14,419 nucleotides of DNA, taken from NCBI GenBank assembly GCA_029261305.1, contig JAJDBO010000100.1, positions 1-14,419 on the forward strand. Reading direction: 5' to 3'. A program made the position numbers and the translations under genes. Within the stretch, counting starts at the first letter, position 1. Every line of letters starts with the position of its first letter. Shown piece after piece: positions 7,403 through 14,419 of the stretch. The notes beneath the pieces were generated by a model that was not told the DNA's origin, did not search any database, and was given only the letters and a program-made list of their open reading frames with translations. The stretch comes from Nitrospirales bacterium (lineage in GTDB: Bacteria > Nitrospirota > Nitrospiria > Nitrospirales > UBA8639).

Positions 7403-7942
7403 ATGTCACGAATTGGGAAAAAGCCTGTTCCGATTGAGAAGGGCGTAGATGTTCAAATTGAAGGCCGCCAGGTTACGGTGAAAGGGCCCCTTGGGCAGCT
7501 AGACTGGGGCTTAGCGGATGGCGTTGGTGTTGAAGTGAAAGATGGGCACATTCATGTCGGGCGAAGTGGTGATACTCCGAACCTCCGTGCCTTGCATGGC
7601 CTAACTCGGATGGAAATGAATAATCTTATCGAGGGTGTCACTAAAGGATTTGAGCGAACGCTTGAACTAACCGGTGTTGGTTATCGTGCGCAAGTTCAAG
7701 GCCAAACATTATCCTTGAATGTGGGCTTTGCTCATCCCGTCACCGTTTCCATTCCTGATGGTGTTCAAACCACGGTAGACAAGCAAACGGTTGTTTTGGT
7801 GAAGGGAATAAATAAACGCCTAGTGACTCAGGTGGCCGCCAATATTCGACGCGTACGACCGCCGGATGTGTACAAGCAAAAGGGTATTAAATTCAGTGGA
7901 GAAACGTTGATTAAAAAGGCCGGTAAAGCCGGTAAGAAATAG
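7403..7942 (+). CDS. rplF: 50S ribosomal protein L6
   Basis: L6 lies near the factor-binding site and helps late large-subunit assembly. The 179 residues begin MSRIGKKPVPIEKGV. They have two similar alpha/beta domains, with TVKGPLGQL in the first and LELTGVGYRAQVQGQTLSLNVGFAHPV in the second. The C-terminal RRPPDVYKQKGI and the basic tail are typical, though PPDVYKQKG replaces the commoner PPEPYKGKG. TTAGGA lies about 12 bases before the ATG. Confidence 0.98.
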   Translation: MSRIGKKPVPIEKGVDVQIEGRQVTVKGPLGQLDWGLADGVGVEVKDGHIHVGRSGDTPNLRALHGLTRMEMNNLIEGVTKGFERTLELTGVGYRAQVQGQTLSLNVGFAHPVTVSIPDGVQTTVDKQTVVLVKGINKRLVTQVAANIRRVRPPDVYKQKGIKFSGETLIKKAGKAGKK

Positions 7943-7951
7943 TGAGCCGTC

Positions 7952-8317
7952 ATGAATGATTCTACAAAACGTCGAAGATTTTCCCGTCGCAAGGCGAGAG
8001 TTCGAAAGAAAATTTCTGGGGTTGTCGGTCGACCAAGATTAAATGTCTTCCGGAGTAATGCTCATATTTATGCTCAAATCATTGATGATGTCGAAGGGCG
8101 TACATTAGTCTCCGCTTCTTCACGAGAGAAATCCATCCAGGATACGGTTTCGACAGGTGGATCAAAAGATGCGGCGAAGGCGGTTGGTAAGACCTTAGCT
8201 GAAAGAGCAAAAGCCGCCAATGTTACGGCAGTCGTATTTGATCGTGGGGGGCGGTTATTTCATGGGCGAGTTAAAGCGTTAGCCGATGCTTCTCGCGAAG
8301 AAGGGCTCAACTTTTAG
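7952..8317 (+). CDS. rplR: 50S ribosomal protein L18
   Basis: L18 binds 5S rRNA and anchors it in the central protuberance together with L5. The 121 residues have a basic N-terminus ([15 protein letters not shown]), then [20 protein letters not shown], and finally [29 protein letters not shown], a strong family signature. It starts 9 bases after rplF with only a weak AGTGAG as SD, so coupling is likely. Nothing is unusual. Confidence 0.98.
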   Translation: MNDSTKRRRFSRRKARVRKKISGVVGRPRLNVFRSNAHIYAQIIDDVEGRTLVSASSREKSIQDTVSTGGSKDAAKAVGKTLAERAKAANVTAVVFDRGGRLFHGRVKALADASREEGLNF

Positions 8318-8336
8318 CCCAGGGAGATCATAATTC

Positions 8337-8831
8337 GTGCGTGTTAATCCAGAAGAATTGAATTTAAAAGATAAACTCGTTTCTATCAATCGTGTGGCTA
8401 AGGTTGTCAAAGGTGGGAAGCGATTCTCCTTTAGTGCCTTGGTGGTTGTCGGTGATGGTGCTGGGTGGGTGGGAATTGGAAAAGGTAAAGCTACCGAAGT
8501 TCCTCCTGCTATTGCCAAGGCCGTCGGCCGTGCCAAAAAACAATTAATCCGAGTTCCCATAAAAAATGGGAGCATCCCCCATGATGTTCACGGATTTTTT
8601 TGCGGAGAACATGTGATGATGAAGCCTGCGAAAGAAGGGACTGGTATTATCGCTGGTGGGGCCGTTCGGGCAATTTTGGAAGTCCTTGGTGTCCATAACA
8701 TTGTTGCAAAAACATTGGGTCGGGGTAACCCGTTTAATGTTGTGCAAGCGACTCTTGAGGGGCTTGCTCAATTGAAGGATCCTGAAACTGTAAAGAAAAA
8801 CCGGCAAATACAAGAGGTCGTTTCTTCATAA
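8337..8831 (+). CDS. rpsE: 30S ribosomal protein S5
   Basis: S5 sits at the mRNA entry channel, contributes to decoding accuracy and is a site of spectinomycin resistance in other bacteria. The 164 residues contain [26 protein letters not shown], then [37 protein letters not shown] and [13 protein letters not shown]. The first of these, the double-stranded RNA-binding fold, is intact. The segment usually like GKFGAGKVLLKPA is [13 protein letters not shown] (86-98). The start is GTG at 8337, with GGGAG 10 bases upstream. Confidence 0.97.
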   Translation: MRVNPEELNLKDKLVSINRVAKVVKGGKRFSFSALVVVGDGAGWVGIGKGKATEVPPAIAKAVGRAKKQLIRVPIKNGSIPHDVHGFFCGEHVMMKPAKEGTGIIAGGAVRAILEVLGVHNIVAKTLGRGNPFNVVQATLEGLAQLKDPETVKKNRQIQEVVSS

Positions 8832-8855
8832 CTAGGTTGGGTGAAATAATTATTT

Positions 8856-9056
8856 ATGGCTACTTCTGAAAAAAAAGTCGAAACGGGCACAGTCTCAATC
8901 ACCCTGAAGCGCAGTCCCATTGGTCGTCCGTACAAGCAACGAGAGTTTTTGTTAGGCCTTGGGTTAAGGCGCTTGCATCAAACCGTTGAACGCCCCAAAA
9001 ACCCTCAGGTTCTTGGTTTAATTGACAAGGTTAAGCATTTGGTTGAGGTGATATAG
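8856..9056 (+). CDS. rpmD: 50S ribosomal protein L30
   Basis: L30 is a small large-subunit protein that binds 23S rRNA. The 66 residues have about ten N-terminal residues before the conserved VSITLKRSPIG, followed by LGLGLRRLHQTVERPKNPQVLGLIDKVKHLV, a clear match to bacterial L30. It is a little longer than the common 58-60 residues because of the N-terminal MATSEKKVETG. The rplO ATG follows after 2 bases. Confidence 0.97.
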   Translation: MATSEKKVETGTVSITLKRSPIGRPYKQREFLLGLGLRRLHQTVERPKNPQVLGLIDKVKHLVEVI

Positions 9057-9058
9057 AA

Positions 9059-9508
9059 ATGAAGCTGCACGATTTACGCCCATCGCCAGGGTCAAAGAAA
9101 AAGGGAAAGCGATTAGGGCGTGGCCCAGGATCTGGTCGTGGTAAAACTTCCGGGAAGGGTCATAAGGGTGTTTTGGCTCGATCTGGAAATCCCAATATGG
9201 CTGGGTTTGAGGGCGGTCAAATGCCTTTAGCCCGTCGATTGCCAAAACGCGGGTTTCATAATCCATTTCGTGTCGAATATAGTATTGTCAACCTTGAGGT
9301 CCTATCCGCGCTGGCTGATGTAAACGAAGTTACTCCTCAATTTTTGCATGACAAAGGTATTGTTAAGAAACGATCAAGGCCGATTAAAATTCTCGGTGTG
9401 GGTGAACTGACGAAACCTCTTGTCGTGGAAGCCCATAAATTTAGCCAGTCGGCCATTCAAAAGATTGAGCAAGCTGGCGGACAAGCCAAGGTCATAGGCA
9501 GTGCTTGA
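9059..9508 (+). CDS. rplO: 50S ribosomal protein L15
   Basis: L15 is a large-subunit assembly protein with a long basic N-terminal extension through rRNA. The 149 residues begin [22 protein letters not shown], continue with the glycine-rich [14 protein letters not shown] and [18 protein letters not shown], and end in a globular domain with [20 protein letters not shown]. It starts 2 bases after the rpmD stop. Its end overlaps the secY start by 8 bases. Confidence 0.98.
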   Translation: MKLHDLRPSPGSKKKGKRLGRGPGSGRGKTSGKGHKGVLARSGNPNMAGFEGGQMPLARRLPKRGFHNPFRVEYSIVNLEVLSALADVNEVTPQFLHDKGIVKKRSRPIKILGVGELTKPLVVEAHKFSQSAIQKIEQAGGQAKVIGSA

Positions 9509-10811
9509 ACGGCTCATTACGAGCTTCCAAAATATCCTGAAAATTCCAGAGTTACGCAGCCGTGTGCTCTTTACCCTGGCAATGTTGGCTGTGTATCGGA
9601 TTGGGGCGCATGTCCCCACTCCTGGGATTAATAATAATGAATTAGCAAAGTTCCTTCTGGATCGCGGAGGGGCGCTTCTCGGTTTTCTCGATATTTTCTC
9701 TGGAGGGGCTTTATCCCGTCTTACAATCTTCGCGCTCGGCATTATGCCCTACATCAGCGCGTCGATTATTATACAGCTGTTGACCGTTGTTATTCCGCAT
9801 CTTTCAAAACTGGCGAAGGAGGGTGAGCGCGGAAGAAAAACGATCATTCAGTACACCCGCTATGGGACAATTGGAATTGCTCTCGTTCAAGGGTTTGGAA
9901 TTGCTCTAGGCCTTGAGGGAATGAACCAAGGGCAGTTTGTCCTTGAACCTGGTTGGCCCTTTAGGTTGATGACCGTCATTACCCTCACCGCAGGAACCGC
10001 ATTTCTCATGTGGTTGGGTGAGCAAATTACGGAAAGAGGGGTTGGAAACGGAATATCCCTTATCATTTTTGCCGGGATTGTTGCTCGACTCCCGAGTGCC
10101 GTTGTTCAGACGGTGGACTTGTATCGTGTGGGAGAACTTAGTCTTCTCTTCCTGATTCTTTTGGCCTTGGTCATGGTTGGCGTCGTGACTGCCATTGTCT
10201 TTTTGGAAAGTGGCCGGAGAAAGGTTCCTGTTCAATATGCCAAGCGGGTTGTTGGAAGGCGTGTGTATGGAGGGCAGAATACTCACATTCCATTGAAGAT
10301 TAATACAGCCGGAGTCATTCCACCAATTTTTGCTTCGTCTATTATTGCTTTCCCGGCAACGATCACTGGCTTTATCCAGGTTCCATGGGTGCAAGATATT
10401 GGTGCCCAATTGGCTCCTGGATCATTGGTGTATACACTGCTGTATGTGAGTATGATTCTCTTCTTCTGCTTTTTTTATACAGCCGTTGTGCTCAATCCAG
10501 TTGATATGTCGGACAACATGAAAAAATATGGTGGTTTTATCCCGGGAATTCGTCCAGGGCAGCGTACTGCGGATTATATTTACAAGGTACTGACGAGAAT
10601 CACCTTTGCTGGGGCCATTTATTTAGCCATCGTTTGTGTCATACCTGAACTGTTGATTTATCGGCTCAATGTCCCATTCTATTTTGGTGGAACCTCATTG
10701 CTTATTGTTGTTGGTGTGGGGTTAGATACTGCTCAACAAATTGAATCCCATATGTTGATGCGCAATTATGAAGGTTTTCTCAAACGCCCTCTTAAGGGCA
10801 GGAATTCATAA
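9501..10811 (+). CDS. secY: Preprotein translocase subunit SecY
   Basis: SecY is the channel of the Sec translocon in the inner membrane, working with SecE, SecG and SecA or the ribosome. The 436 residues begin [20 protein letters not shown] and show about ten hydrophobic segments, near 21-37, 72-98, 118-138, 153-174, 182-200, 212-234, 266-288, 308-330, 366-384 and 394-409. The plug region [14 protein letters not shown] (61-74) and the cytosolic loop [16 protein letters not shown] (344-359) are typical. The start is GTG inside the rplO end, in the +1 frame relative to it, so translation is probably coupled. Confidence 0.98.
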   Translation: MLERLITSFQNILKIPELRSRVLFTLAMLAVYRIGAHVPTPGINNNELAKFLLDRGGALLGFLDIFSGGALSRLTIFALGIMPYISASIIIQLLTVVIPHLSKLAKEGERGRKTIIQYTRYGTIGIALVQGFGIALGLEGMNQGQFVLEPGWPFRLMTVITLTAGTAFLMWLGEQITERGVGNGISLIIFAGIVARLPSAVVQTVDLYRVGELSLLFLILLALVMVGVVTAIVFLESGRRKVPVQYAKRVVGRRVYGGQNTHIPLKINTAGVIPPIFASSIIAFPATITGFIQVPWVQDIGAQLAPGSLVYTLLYVSMILFFCFFYTAVVLNPVDMSDNMKKYGGFIPGIRPGQRTADYIYKVLTRITFAGAIYLAIVCVIPELLIYRLNVPFYFGGTSLLIVVGVGLDTAQQIESHMLMRNYEGFLKRPLKGRNS

Positions 10812-10816
10812 ATAAC

Positions 10817-11464
10817 ATGAGATTAGTATTTCTTGGTGCTCCGGGAGTGGGAAAGGGAACTCAGGCGGAAATGGTGTCGGCCAAGTTTGGCATCCCAAAA
10901 ATTTCTACTGGAGATCTGTTAAGAGCCGGGGTCGCTCAGCAAACACCATTGGGCCTTGAAGCAAAGCAATATATGGATCGTGGAGACTTAGTTCCTGATA
11001 AAGTTGTTATTGGCTTAGTTGAAGAAAAAGTGGGCACACCTGAATGCGGCCAAGGATTTATTCTTGATGGGTTTCCACGAACCGTAACACAAGCCGATAG
11101 CCTTTCGGTGCTGTTAAGTGGCAAGGGATTGTCTCTTGATCGTGTCATGCACTTTGTCATTCCCCGAGAGGAAGTCATTAATCGACTGAGTGGACGAAGA
11201 AGTTGCTCAAAATGTCCTGCTGTTTTTCATATAGAGTTTGTGCCTCCAAAACAGGAAAACATTTGTGACGATTGCGGAAGCGCCCTCATTCAGCGTAGCG
11301 ATGATCGAAAGGAAACGGTGGAGTCACGGTTAACCGTCTATGAAGCGCAAACTTCTCCACTAATTGAATATTATCGTGACAAGAATTTGTTGGTTGAATT
11401 AGATGGTTCAGGGTCGGTAGAAGGTGTACAGAAACGCCTACTTGCATTGTTGCCATCTTCATAA
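10817..11464 (+). CDS. adk: Adenylate kinase, zinc-type LID
   Basis: Adenylate kinase interconverts ATP plus AMP with two ADP in the cytosol. The 215 residues contain the P-loop GAPGVGKGTQ (7-16), the AMP-site STGDLLR (30-36), and FILDGFPRT (81-89). The LID holds Cys130, Cys133, Cys150 and Cys153, a structural zinc site as in the Bacillus-type long enzyme. The C-terminal RKETVESRLTVYEAQTSPLIEYY is typical. It follows secY by 5 bases with only a weak AGGAA about 12 bases upstream. The secY-adk-map order is common in bacteria. Confidence 0.98.
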   Translation: MRLVFLGAPGVGKGTQAEMVSAKFGIPKISTGDLLRAGVAQQTPLGLEAKQYMDRGDLVPDKVVIGLVEEKVGTPECGQGFILDGFPRTVTQADSLSVLLSGKGLSLDRVMHFVIPREEVINRLSGRRSCSKCPAVFHIEFVPPKQENICDDCGSALIQRSDDRKETVESRLTVYEAQTSPLIEYYRDKNLLVELDGSGSVEGVQKRLLALLPSS

Positions 11465-11470
11465 GCCTTC

Positions 11471-12226
11471 ATGATTGTCCTAAAAACACCAGAAGAAGTT
11501 GAACTGATGGCTCAGGCATCGAAAATTGTTGCAGAAGCCCATCAGGTATTGAAAAAAGAAGTGAAACCGGGAGTGACGACCCTGTTTCTTGATGGAATCG
11601 CGGAAGAGTTCATACGGAGCCATGGTGGAGTTCCCGCCTTTAAAGGTTACCGAAACTATCCACGAACCCTGTGCGTTGCAGTGAATGACGAGGTTGTACA
11701 TGGGATTCCGTCAAATCGGGTATTGAAAGAAGGCGATATCATAGGGCTTGACTTAGGGGCAATCGTTGAAGGATTTTATGGGGACGGCGCGGTGACTGTC
11801 CCGGTTGGTCAAGTTCCAGACCCAGTTGCGACTTTGATGCGCGTGACGGAAGAAGCCATGATGAAGGGGATTGAGCAAGGCGTCGTTGGTAATCGATTGT
11901 CGGATATTTCACATGCGGTACAACAACATGTCGAAGCCTACGGGTTTTCAGTCGTTCGAGATTTTGTTGGGCATGGGATTGGTCGAGAGTTACATGAAGA
12001 GCCACAGGTTCCGAATTATGGACGGCCAGGACAGGGACCACGCCTTCAAGTAGGGATGGTGTTAGCCATCGAGCCTATGGTAAATGTTGGGGGATATCAT
12101 GTACGTGTTTTAGAGGATCAATGGACCGCGGTGACCCAAGATGGAAGCCTCTCCGCCCACTTTGAACATACGATGGCCATTCAGCCAAGTGGCCCGCCAA
12201 AAATTTTAACGGCGCTATCGCACTGA
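11471..12226 (+). CDS. map: Methionine aminopeptidase, type I
   Basis: The enzyme removes the initiator methionine from nascent proteins with small second residues. The 251 residues carry the full set of metal ligands: Asp94 (GLDLG), Asp105 (YGDG), His168 (VGHGIG), Glu201 (AIEP) and Glu232 (FEHT). His77 in VVHGIP matches the catalytic helper. There is no SH3-like N-terminal zinc domain, so it is the short bacterial type Ia form. It begins 6 bases after adk with no visible SD, which suggests coupling to adk. Confidence 0.98.
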   Translation: MIVLKTPEEVELMAQASKIVAEAHQVLKKEVKPGVTTLFLDGIAEEFIRSHGGVPAFKGYRNYPRTLCVAVNDEVVHGIPSNRVLKEGDIIGLDLGAIVEGFYGDGAVTVPVGQVPDPVATLMRVTEEAMMKGIEQGVVGNRLSDISHAVQQHVEAYGFSVVRDFVGHGIGRELHEEPQVPNYGRPGQGPRLQVGMVLAIEPMVNVGGYHVRVLEDQWTAVTQDGSLSAHFEHTMAIQPSGPPKILTALSH

Positions 12227-12236
12227 TAAGGATAAA

Positions 12237-12255
12237 GGGTTTCTCCTAGAAATCT
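12237..12255 (+). promoter_or_regulatory. Possible small hairpin in the infA leader
   Basis: Bases 12237-12244 can pair with 12248-12255 over 8 base pairs (two of them G-U) around a 3-base CCT loop. It lies 10 bases before the infA ATG, where an SD would be expected. No T run follows, so it is not a terminator. The loop and flanks read TCTCCT, resembling the 16S anti-SD rather than an SD. The function is unknown and chance is possible. Confidence 0.3.
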
Positions 12256-12265
12256 ACACACAATT

Positions 12266-12484
12266 ATGGGCAAAGAAGATGTTATAGAGGTGCAAGGGGC
12301 GGTGTTGGAAACTTTACCCAACGCAATGTTTCGAGTGAAGTTAGAGAGTGGTCATAAGATTCTTGCGCATATATCTGGAAAAATGCGCATGCATTTCATT
12401 AGGATTTTGCCTGGAGATAAAGTTACGGTTGAATTGTCTCCCTATGATTTGACGAGAGGCCGTATTACCTATCGCTTTAAATAA
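12266..12484 (+). CDS. infA: Translation initiation factor IF-1
   Basis: IF-1 binds the A site of the 30S subunit and assists IF-2 and IF-3 in start-codon selection. The 72 residues are full length: [61 protein letters not shown]. This is the standard OB-fold. The ATG has no SD in the 39-base map-infA gap, where a small hairpin can form instead. It stands before rpmJ, as in many spc-alpha clusters. Confidence 0.98.
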   Translation: MGKEDVIEVQGAVLETLPNAMFRVKLESGHKILAHISGKMRMHFIRILPGDKVTVELSPYDLTRGRITYRFK

Positions 12485-12502
12485 TACGATATGGGTTGAA
12501 AC

Positions 12503-12616
12503 ATGAAAGTGAAATCATCAGTTAAACCAATTTGTTCAAAATGTACAGTTTACCGAAGACGTGGTGTGGTTCGGGTTCGTTGTGCAAATCCGAGGCATAA
12601 ACAGCGCCAAGGGTAA
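12503..12616 (+). CDS. rpmJ: 50S ribosomal protein L36, zinc-binding type
   Basis: L36 is the smallest large-subunit protein and folds around zinc. The 37 codons translate to a protein beginning [14 protein letters not shown] and ending NPRHKQRQG. Cys11, Cys14, Cys27 and His32 form the CxxC...C...H zinc site, and the length is exactly that of the family. It lies 18 bases after infA and 77 bases before rpsM. The leader has little SD character (TGGGTTGAAAC). Identity is certain despite the size. Confidence 0.96.
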   Translation: MKVKSSVKPICSKCTVYRRRGVVRVRCANPRHKQRQG

Positions 12617-12629
12617 TTAATGGTAAGTC

Positions 12630-12671
12630 TCAGCTTCCAGGGACAGGGAAATGTCTGTCTTGATGTAGCTG
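12630..12671 (+). promoter_or_regulatory. Possible nested hairpin in the rpsM leader
   Basis: In the 77-base rpmJ-rpsM gap, CAGCT (12631-12635) can pair with AGCTG (12667-12671), enclosing GACAG (12642-12646) paired with CTGTC (12655-12659); two G-U pairs extend the inner stem. A perfect AAGGAGG (12683-12689) and the rpsM ATG follow. In E. coli, S4 represses the alpha operon by binding a pseudoknot at this same place. Whether this element is an S4 target is inference. Confidence 0.35.
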
Positions 12672-12693
12672 CGGGTGAGAGCAAGGAGGACGC

Positions 12694-13059
12694 ATGGCTC
12701 GTATTGCAGGAATAGATCTTCCCGTCGGGAAGCGCGTTGATATTGGGTTAACGTATATCTACGGAATTGGAACGTGGACAGCGCGTAGTATCTTGCGGAA
12801 GACAGGCATTGATGGCGCGATTCGAGTCAAAGATCTCGGTGAAGACGATATTGTCAAGCTTCGTGAGATTATTGACCGCGAATGTAATGTGGAAGGTGAC
12901 TTACGTAAAGATATCACGATGAGCATTAAACGGTTAATTGATACTGGCTCCTATCGCGGACTTCGTCATCGAAGAGGGCTTCCGGCCAGAGGACAACGAA
13001 CAAAAACCAATGCTCGGACCCGTAAGGGGAAACGATCCTCAATTGGTCGTAAGAAATAG
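12694..13059 (+). CDS. rpsM: 30S ribosomal protein S13
   Basis: S13 is a small-subunit head protein that contacts the large subunit and P-site tRNA with its basic tail. The 121 residues begin [26 protein letters not shown]. They contain [47 protein letters not shown], the S13 signature. The usual GIGRTTA reads GIGTWTA, a local variant. AAGGAGG 4 bases before the ATG is the strongest SD in this part of the window. It is first of the alpha-type ribosomal block after rpmJ. Confidence 0.98.
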   Translation: MARIAGIDLPVGKRVDIGLTYIYGIGTWTARSILRKTGIDGAIRVKDLGEDDIVKLREIIDRECNVEGDLRKDITMSIKRLIDTGSYRGLRHRRGLPARGQRTKTNARTRKGKRSSIGRKK

Positions 13060-13080
13060 AAATTAACAAAGGATGATTTC

Positions 13081-13464
13081 ATGACTGTGAAGAAGGGCCG
13101 AAAGAAGGAAAAAAAGATTGTTCAAGCGGGAATTGCGCATGTCCAAGCTTCCTTTAATAATACCTTGGTAACGATCACTGACATGAGTGGCAATGCTGTC
13201 TCATGGTCAAGTTCGGGTAGCCTGGGGTTTAAAGGGTCACGAAAAAGTACTCCCTTTGCGGCGACACGCGCCGGGGAAGCTGCTGGTAGAAAAGCCATGG
13301 AACATGGGATGAGGCAAATTGATGTCTATGTCAATGGCCCAGGGTCTGGCCGTGAATCAGCTGTTCGTGCCTTACAATCTGTGGGATTGAGAGTCAATTT
13401 AATTCGAGATGTGACGCCTATTCCGCATAATGGATGCCGTCCTCCAAAACGACGACGAGTGTAA
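13081..13464 (+). CDS. rpsK: 30S ribosomal protein S11
   Basis: S11 forms part of the platform of the small subunit next to the 3' end of 16S rRNA. The 127 residues contain [18 protein letters not shown], then [40 protein letters not shown] and the terminal [14 protein letters not shown]. The Asn-Gly in the last motif is the site known to become isoaspartate in E. coli S11. AAAGGATG lies about 8 bases before the ATG. A 73-base gap follows. Confidence 0.98.
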   Translation: MTVKKGRKKEKKIVQAGIAHVQASFNNTLVTITDMSGNAVSWSSSGSLGFKGSRKSTPFAATRAGEAAGRKAMEHGMRQIDVYVNGPGSGRESAVRALQSVGLRVNLIRDVTPIPHNGCRPPKRRRV

Positions 13465-13491
13465 TAGTGGATTGTGGGCTGTCTGAAGGAG

Positions 13492-13516
13492 TCAGCTATC
13501 CTCAATAGAGAGCTGA
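13492..13516 (+). promoter_or_regulatory. Possible hairpin in the rpsD leader
   Basis: TCAGCT (13492-13497) is an exact inverted repeat of AGCTGA (13511-13516). After one mismatch, two more pairs close a 7-base loop. It lies in the 73-base rpsK-rpsD gap, about 20 bases before the rpsD GTG and its AAAGGA. The CAGCT/AGCTG stem matches the one in the rpsM leader. S4 controls its own synthesis from leader RNA in E. coli and Bacillus, so autoregulation is a reasonable but untested idea. Confidence 0.35.
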
Positions 13517-13537
13517 ACTAGGTGAAAGGAAAACGAA

Positions 13538-14164
13538 GTGGCGAACTATAATGGACCAGTGTGTAGGATTTGTCGGCGAGAAGGAGTCAAACTCTTTCTC
13601 AAGGGAACTCGGTGCATGACGGATAAATGTGCAATTGAACGACGGAGTTATCCACCGGGGCAGCACGGACAAGGCCGATCACGGGCGACCGACTATAGTG
13701 TGCAGTTGCGTGAAAAACAAAAATTACGACGAATGTATGGTGTCCTTGAACGCCAGTTTCGGGTGACTTTTAGGCGTGCCGAACGGCAAACTGGCGTGAC
13801 GGGTGAGAACTTACTCAGGCTACTTGAACAGCGTTTGGATAATGTTGTTTACCGTATTGGGTTTGCCTTATCTCGGAAGCAAGCTCGTCAGCTCGTTAAT
13901 CATGGGCATATTCTCCTGAATGGGAAGAAAGCAGATATCCCCTCATTGACCACTTCGGTTGGCGATATTATTACGGTCAAACCAAAGAGCCATGAATTAC
14001 TAGCGATTAAGAGTGCATTAGAAGTCACTGAAGGGCGAGGGGCTCCTAATTGGATTGATGTGGACCGGGATGCGTTCCGAGGAACGATTAATGCTACGCC
14101 ATCCAAGGATGATATCGGGGCACCGGTGAATGAACAGGTGATTGTGGAATTGTACTCTCGATAA
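13538..14164 (+). CDS. rpsD: 30S ribosomal protein S4, zinc-binding type
   Basis: S4 nucleates small-subunit assembly, lines the mRNA entry channel and is often a translational autoregulator. The 208 residues have Cys9, Cys12, Cys26 and Cys31, a zinc knot at the N-terminus, then RRSYPPGQHGQGR. The S4 RNA-binding domain follows with RLDNVVYRIGFALSRKQARQLVNHGHILLNGKKADIPS. The start is GTG at 13538, 7 bases after AAAGGA; no ATG fits the conserved N-terminus. Gaps of 73 and 85 bases on its two sides are the two largest but one in the window. Confidence 0.98.
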   Translation: MANYNGPVCRICRREGVKLFLKGTRCMTDKCAIERRSYPPGQHGQGRSRATDYSVQLREKQKLRRMYGVLERQFRVTFRRAERQTGVTGENLLRLLEQRLDNVVYRIGFALSRKQARQLVNHGHILLNGKKADIPSLTTSVGDIITVKPKSHELLAIKSALEVTEGRGAPNWIDVDRDAFRGTINATPSKDDIGAPVNEQVIVELYSR

Positions 14165-14249
14165 TGTCACCATCAAGGCTTGGAAATGAATGCGACAAAA
14201 GTTTTGAACATACAATTGGATATAGACAGATGAGGCGAAGGGGGGCGTA

Positions 14250-14419
14250 ATGAGCAAAGGGATGAAAGATTTTCAGCTGCCTATGCGGCTGGAGCTAGAA
14301 AAAGACACGGCCTCTGCCACCTATGGAAAGTTCACCGCTGAACCATTTGAGCGGGGTTTTGGAACAACCATAGGAAATTCTTTACGGCGAGTATTGCTGT
14401 CTTCACTCCCAGGTGCTGC
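14250..14419 (+). CDS. rpoA: DNA-directed RNA polymerase subunit alpha, N-terminal part (partial)
   Basis: Alpha dimerises to start assembly of RNA polymerase. The first 56 codons are present, and the rest lies beyond the window. [29 protein letters not shown] is the classic beginning of the alpha N-terminal dimerisation domain. I chose ATG 14250 because GAAGGGGGG lies 4 bases upstream; an in-frame ATG four codons later (MKDFQLP) is possible. rplQ would be expected downstream. The 85-base leader after rpsD is the longest gap in the window and shows no convincing promoter. Confidence 0.97.
   Translation, partial: MSKGMKDFQLPMRLELEKDTASATYGKFTAEPFERGFGTTIGNSLRRVLLSSLPGA

Noticed and set aside
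9906..10409. Antisense open frame of 167 codons inside secY
   Set aside because: It lies wholly within secY on the other strand, reads as a low-complexity mix of Asn, Ser and Pro with no recognisable motif, and has no leader. It is a shadow of the sense codons.
12620..12715. Small frame of 31 codons starting with ATG in the rpmJ-rpsM gap and ending inside rpsM
   Set aside because: It has no SD and overlaps the rpsM start, and the peptide resembles nothing I know. The region is better explained as a leader.
14196..14206. Palindrome CAAAAGTTTTG in the rpsD-rpoA gap
   Set aside because: Arms with almost no loop cannot form a stable RNA hairpin, and there is no known operator at this place.
14204..14226. 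Possible promoter before rpoA (TTGAAC with TACAAT or TATAGA nearby)
   Set aside because: The spacing is wrong: 11 bases or fewer between the hexamers, and no usable -35 lies 16-18 bases before TACAAT.
14186..14233. Frame of 15 codons in the rpoA leader
   Set aside because: It is too short and has no good SD. It could be a leader peptide, but nothing in its codons (no amino acid run, no following terminator) supports that.

Overview
This window is a core housekeeping locus: the fused S10-spc-alpha ribosomal protein gene cluster of a bacterium. All 31 genes lie on the + strand. It opens inside the 3' end of tuf (EF-Tu) and closes inside the 5' end of rpoA (RNA polymerase alpha). Packing is tight, with gaps from overlaps of 1-8 bases up to 85 bases. 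No stretch over 300 bases lacks a gene, and I see no tRNA, rRNA, mobile element, CRISPR array or phage gene.

Layout: tuf (partial, end of a str-type operon) - S10-type block rpsJ, rplC, rplD, rplW, rplB, rpsS, rplV, rpsC, rplP, rpmC, rpsQ - spc-type block rplN, rplX, rplE, rpsN, rpsH, rplF, rplR, rpsE, rpmD, rplO, secY - a non-ribosomal insert of adk, map and infA - alpha-type block rpmJ, rpsM, rpsK, rpsD, rpoA (partial). No convincing promoter or intrinsic terminator interrupts the series, so long polycistronic transcription running in from tuf or beyond is the simplest reading. Several junctions (rplD/rplW, rplN/rplX, rplX/rplE, rplO/secY) overlap and suggest translational coupling. The products work together: ribosomal proteins of both subunits, IF-1 for initiation, methionine aminopeptidase for processing nascent chains, SecY for exporting them, adenylate kinase for nucleotide balance, and RpoA for transcription.

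Organism: clearly bacterial. S4, S14 and L36 and the adenylate kinase LID are all of the four-ligand zinc-binding type. Base composition is moderate (a little under 50% GC by eye). Protein style and the unbroken tuf-to-rpoA order fit a deep-branching Gram-negative lineage. My best guess is Nitrospirota (Nitrospira-like), but this is an impression from sequence style, not a search.

I found no previously undescribed system. The points worth a second look are small: possible RNA hairpins sharing a stem motif before rpsM and rpsD, N-terminal extensions on L24 and L5, a histidine in the L4 tunnel loop, atypical local motifs in S8 and S5, a U-rich spacer between rplV and rpsC, several starts without a Shine-Dalgarno (SD) sequence, and a G-ending codon bias in tuf unlike its neighbours.
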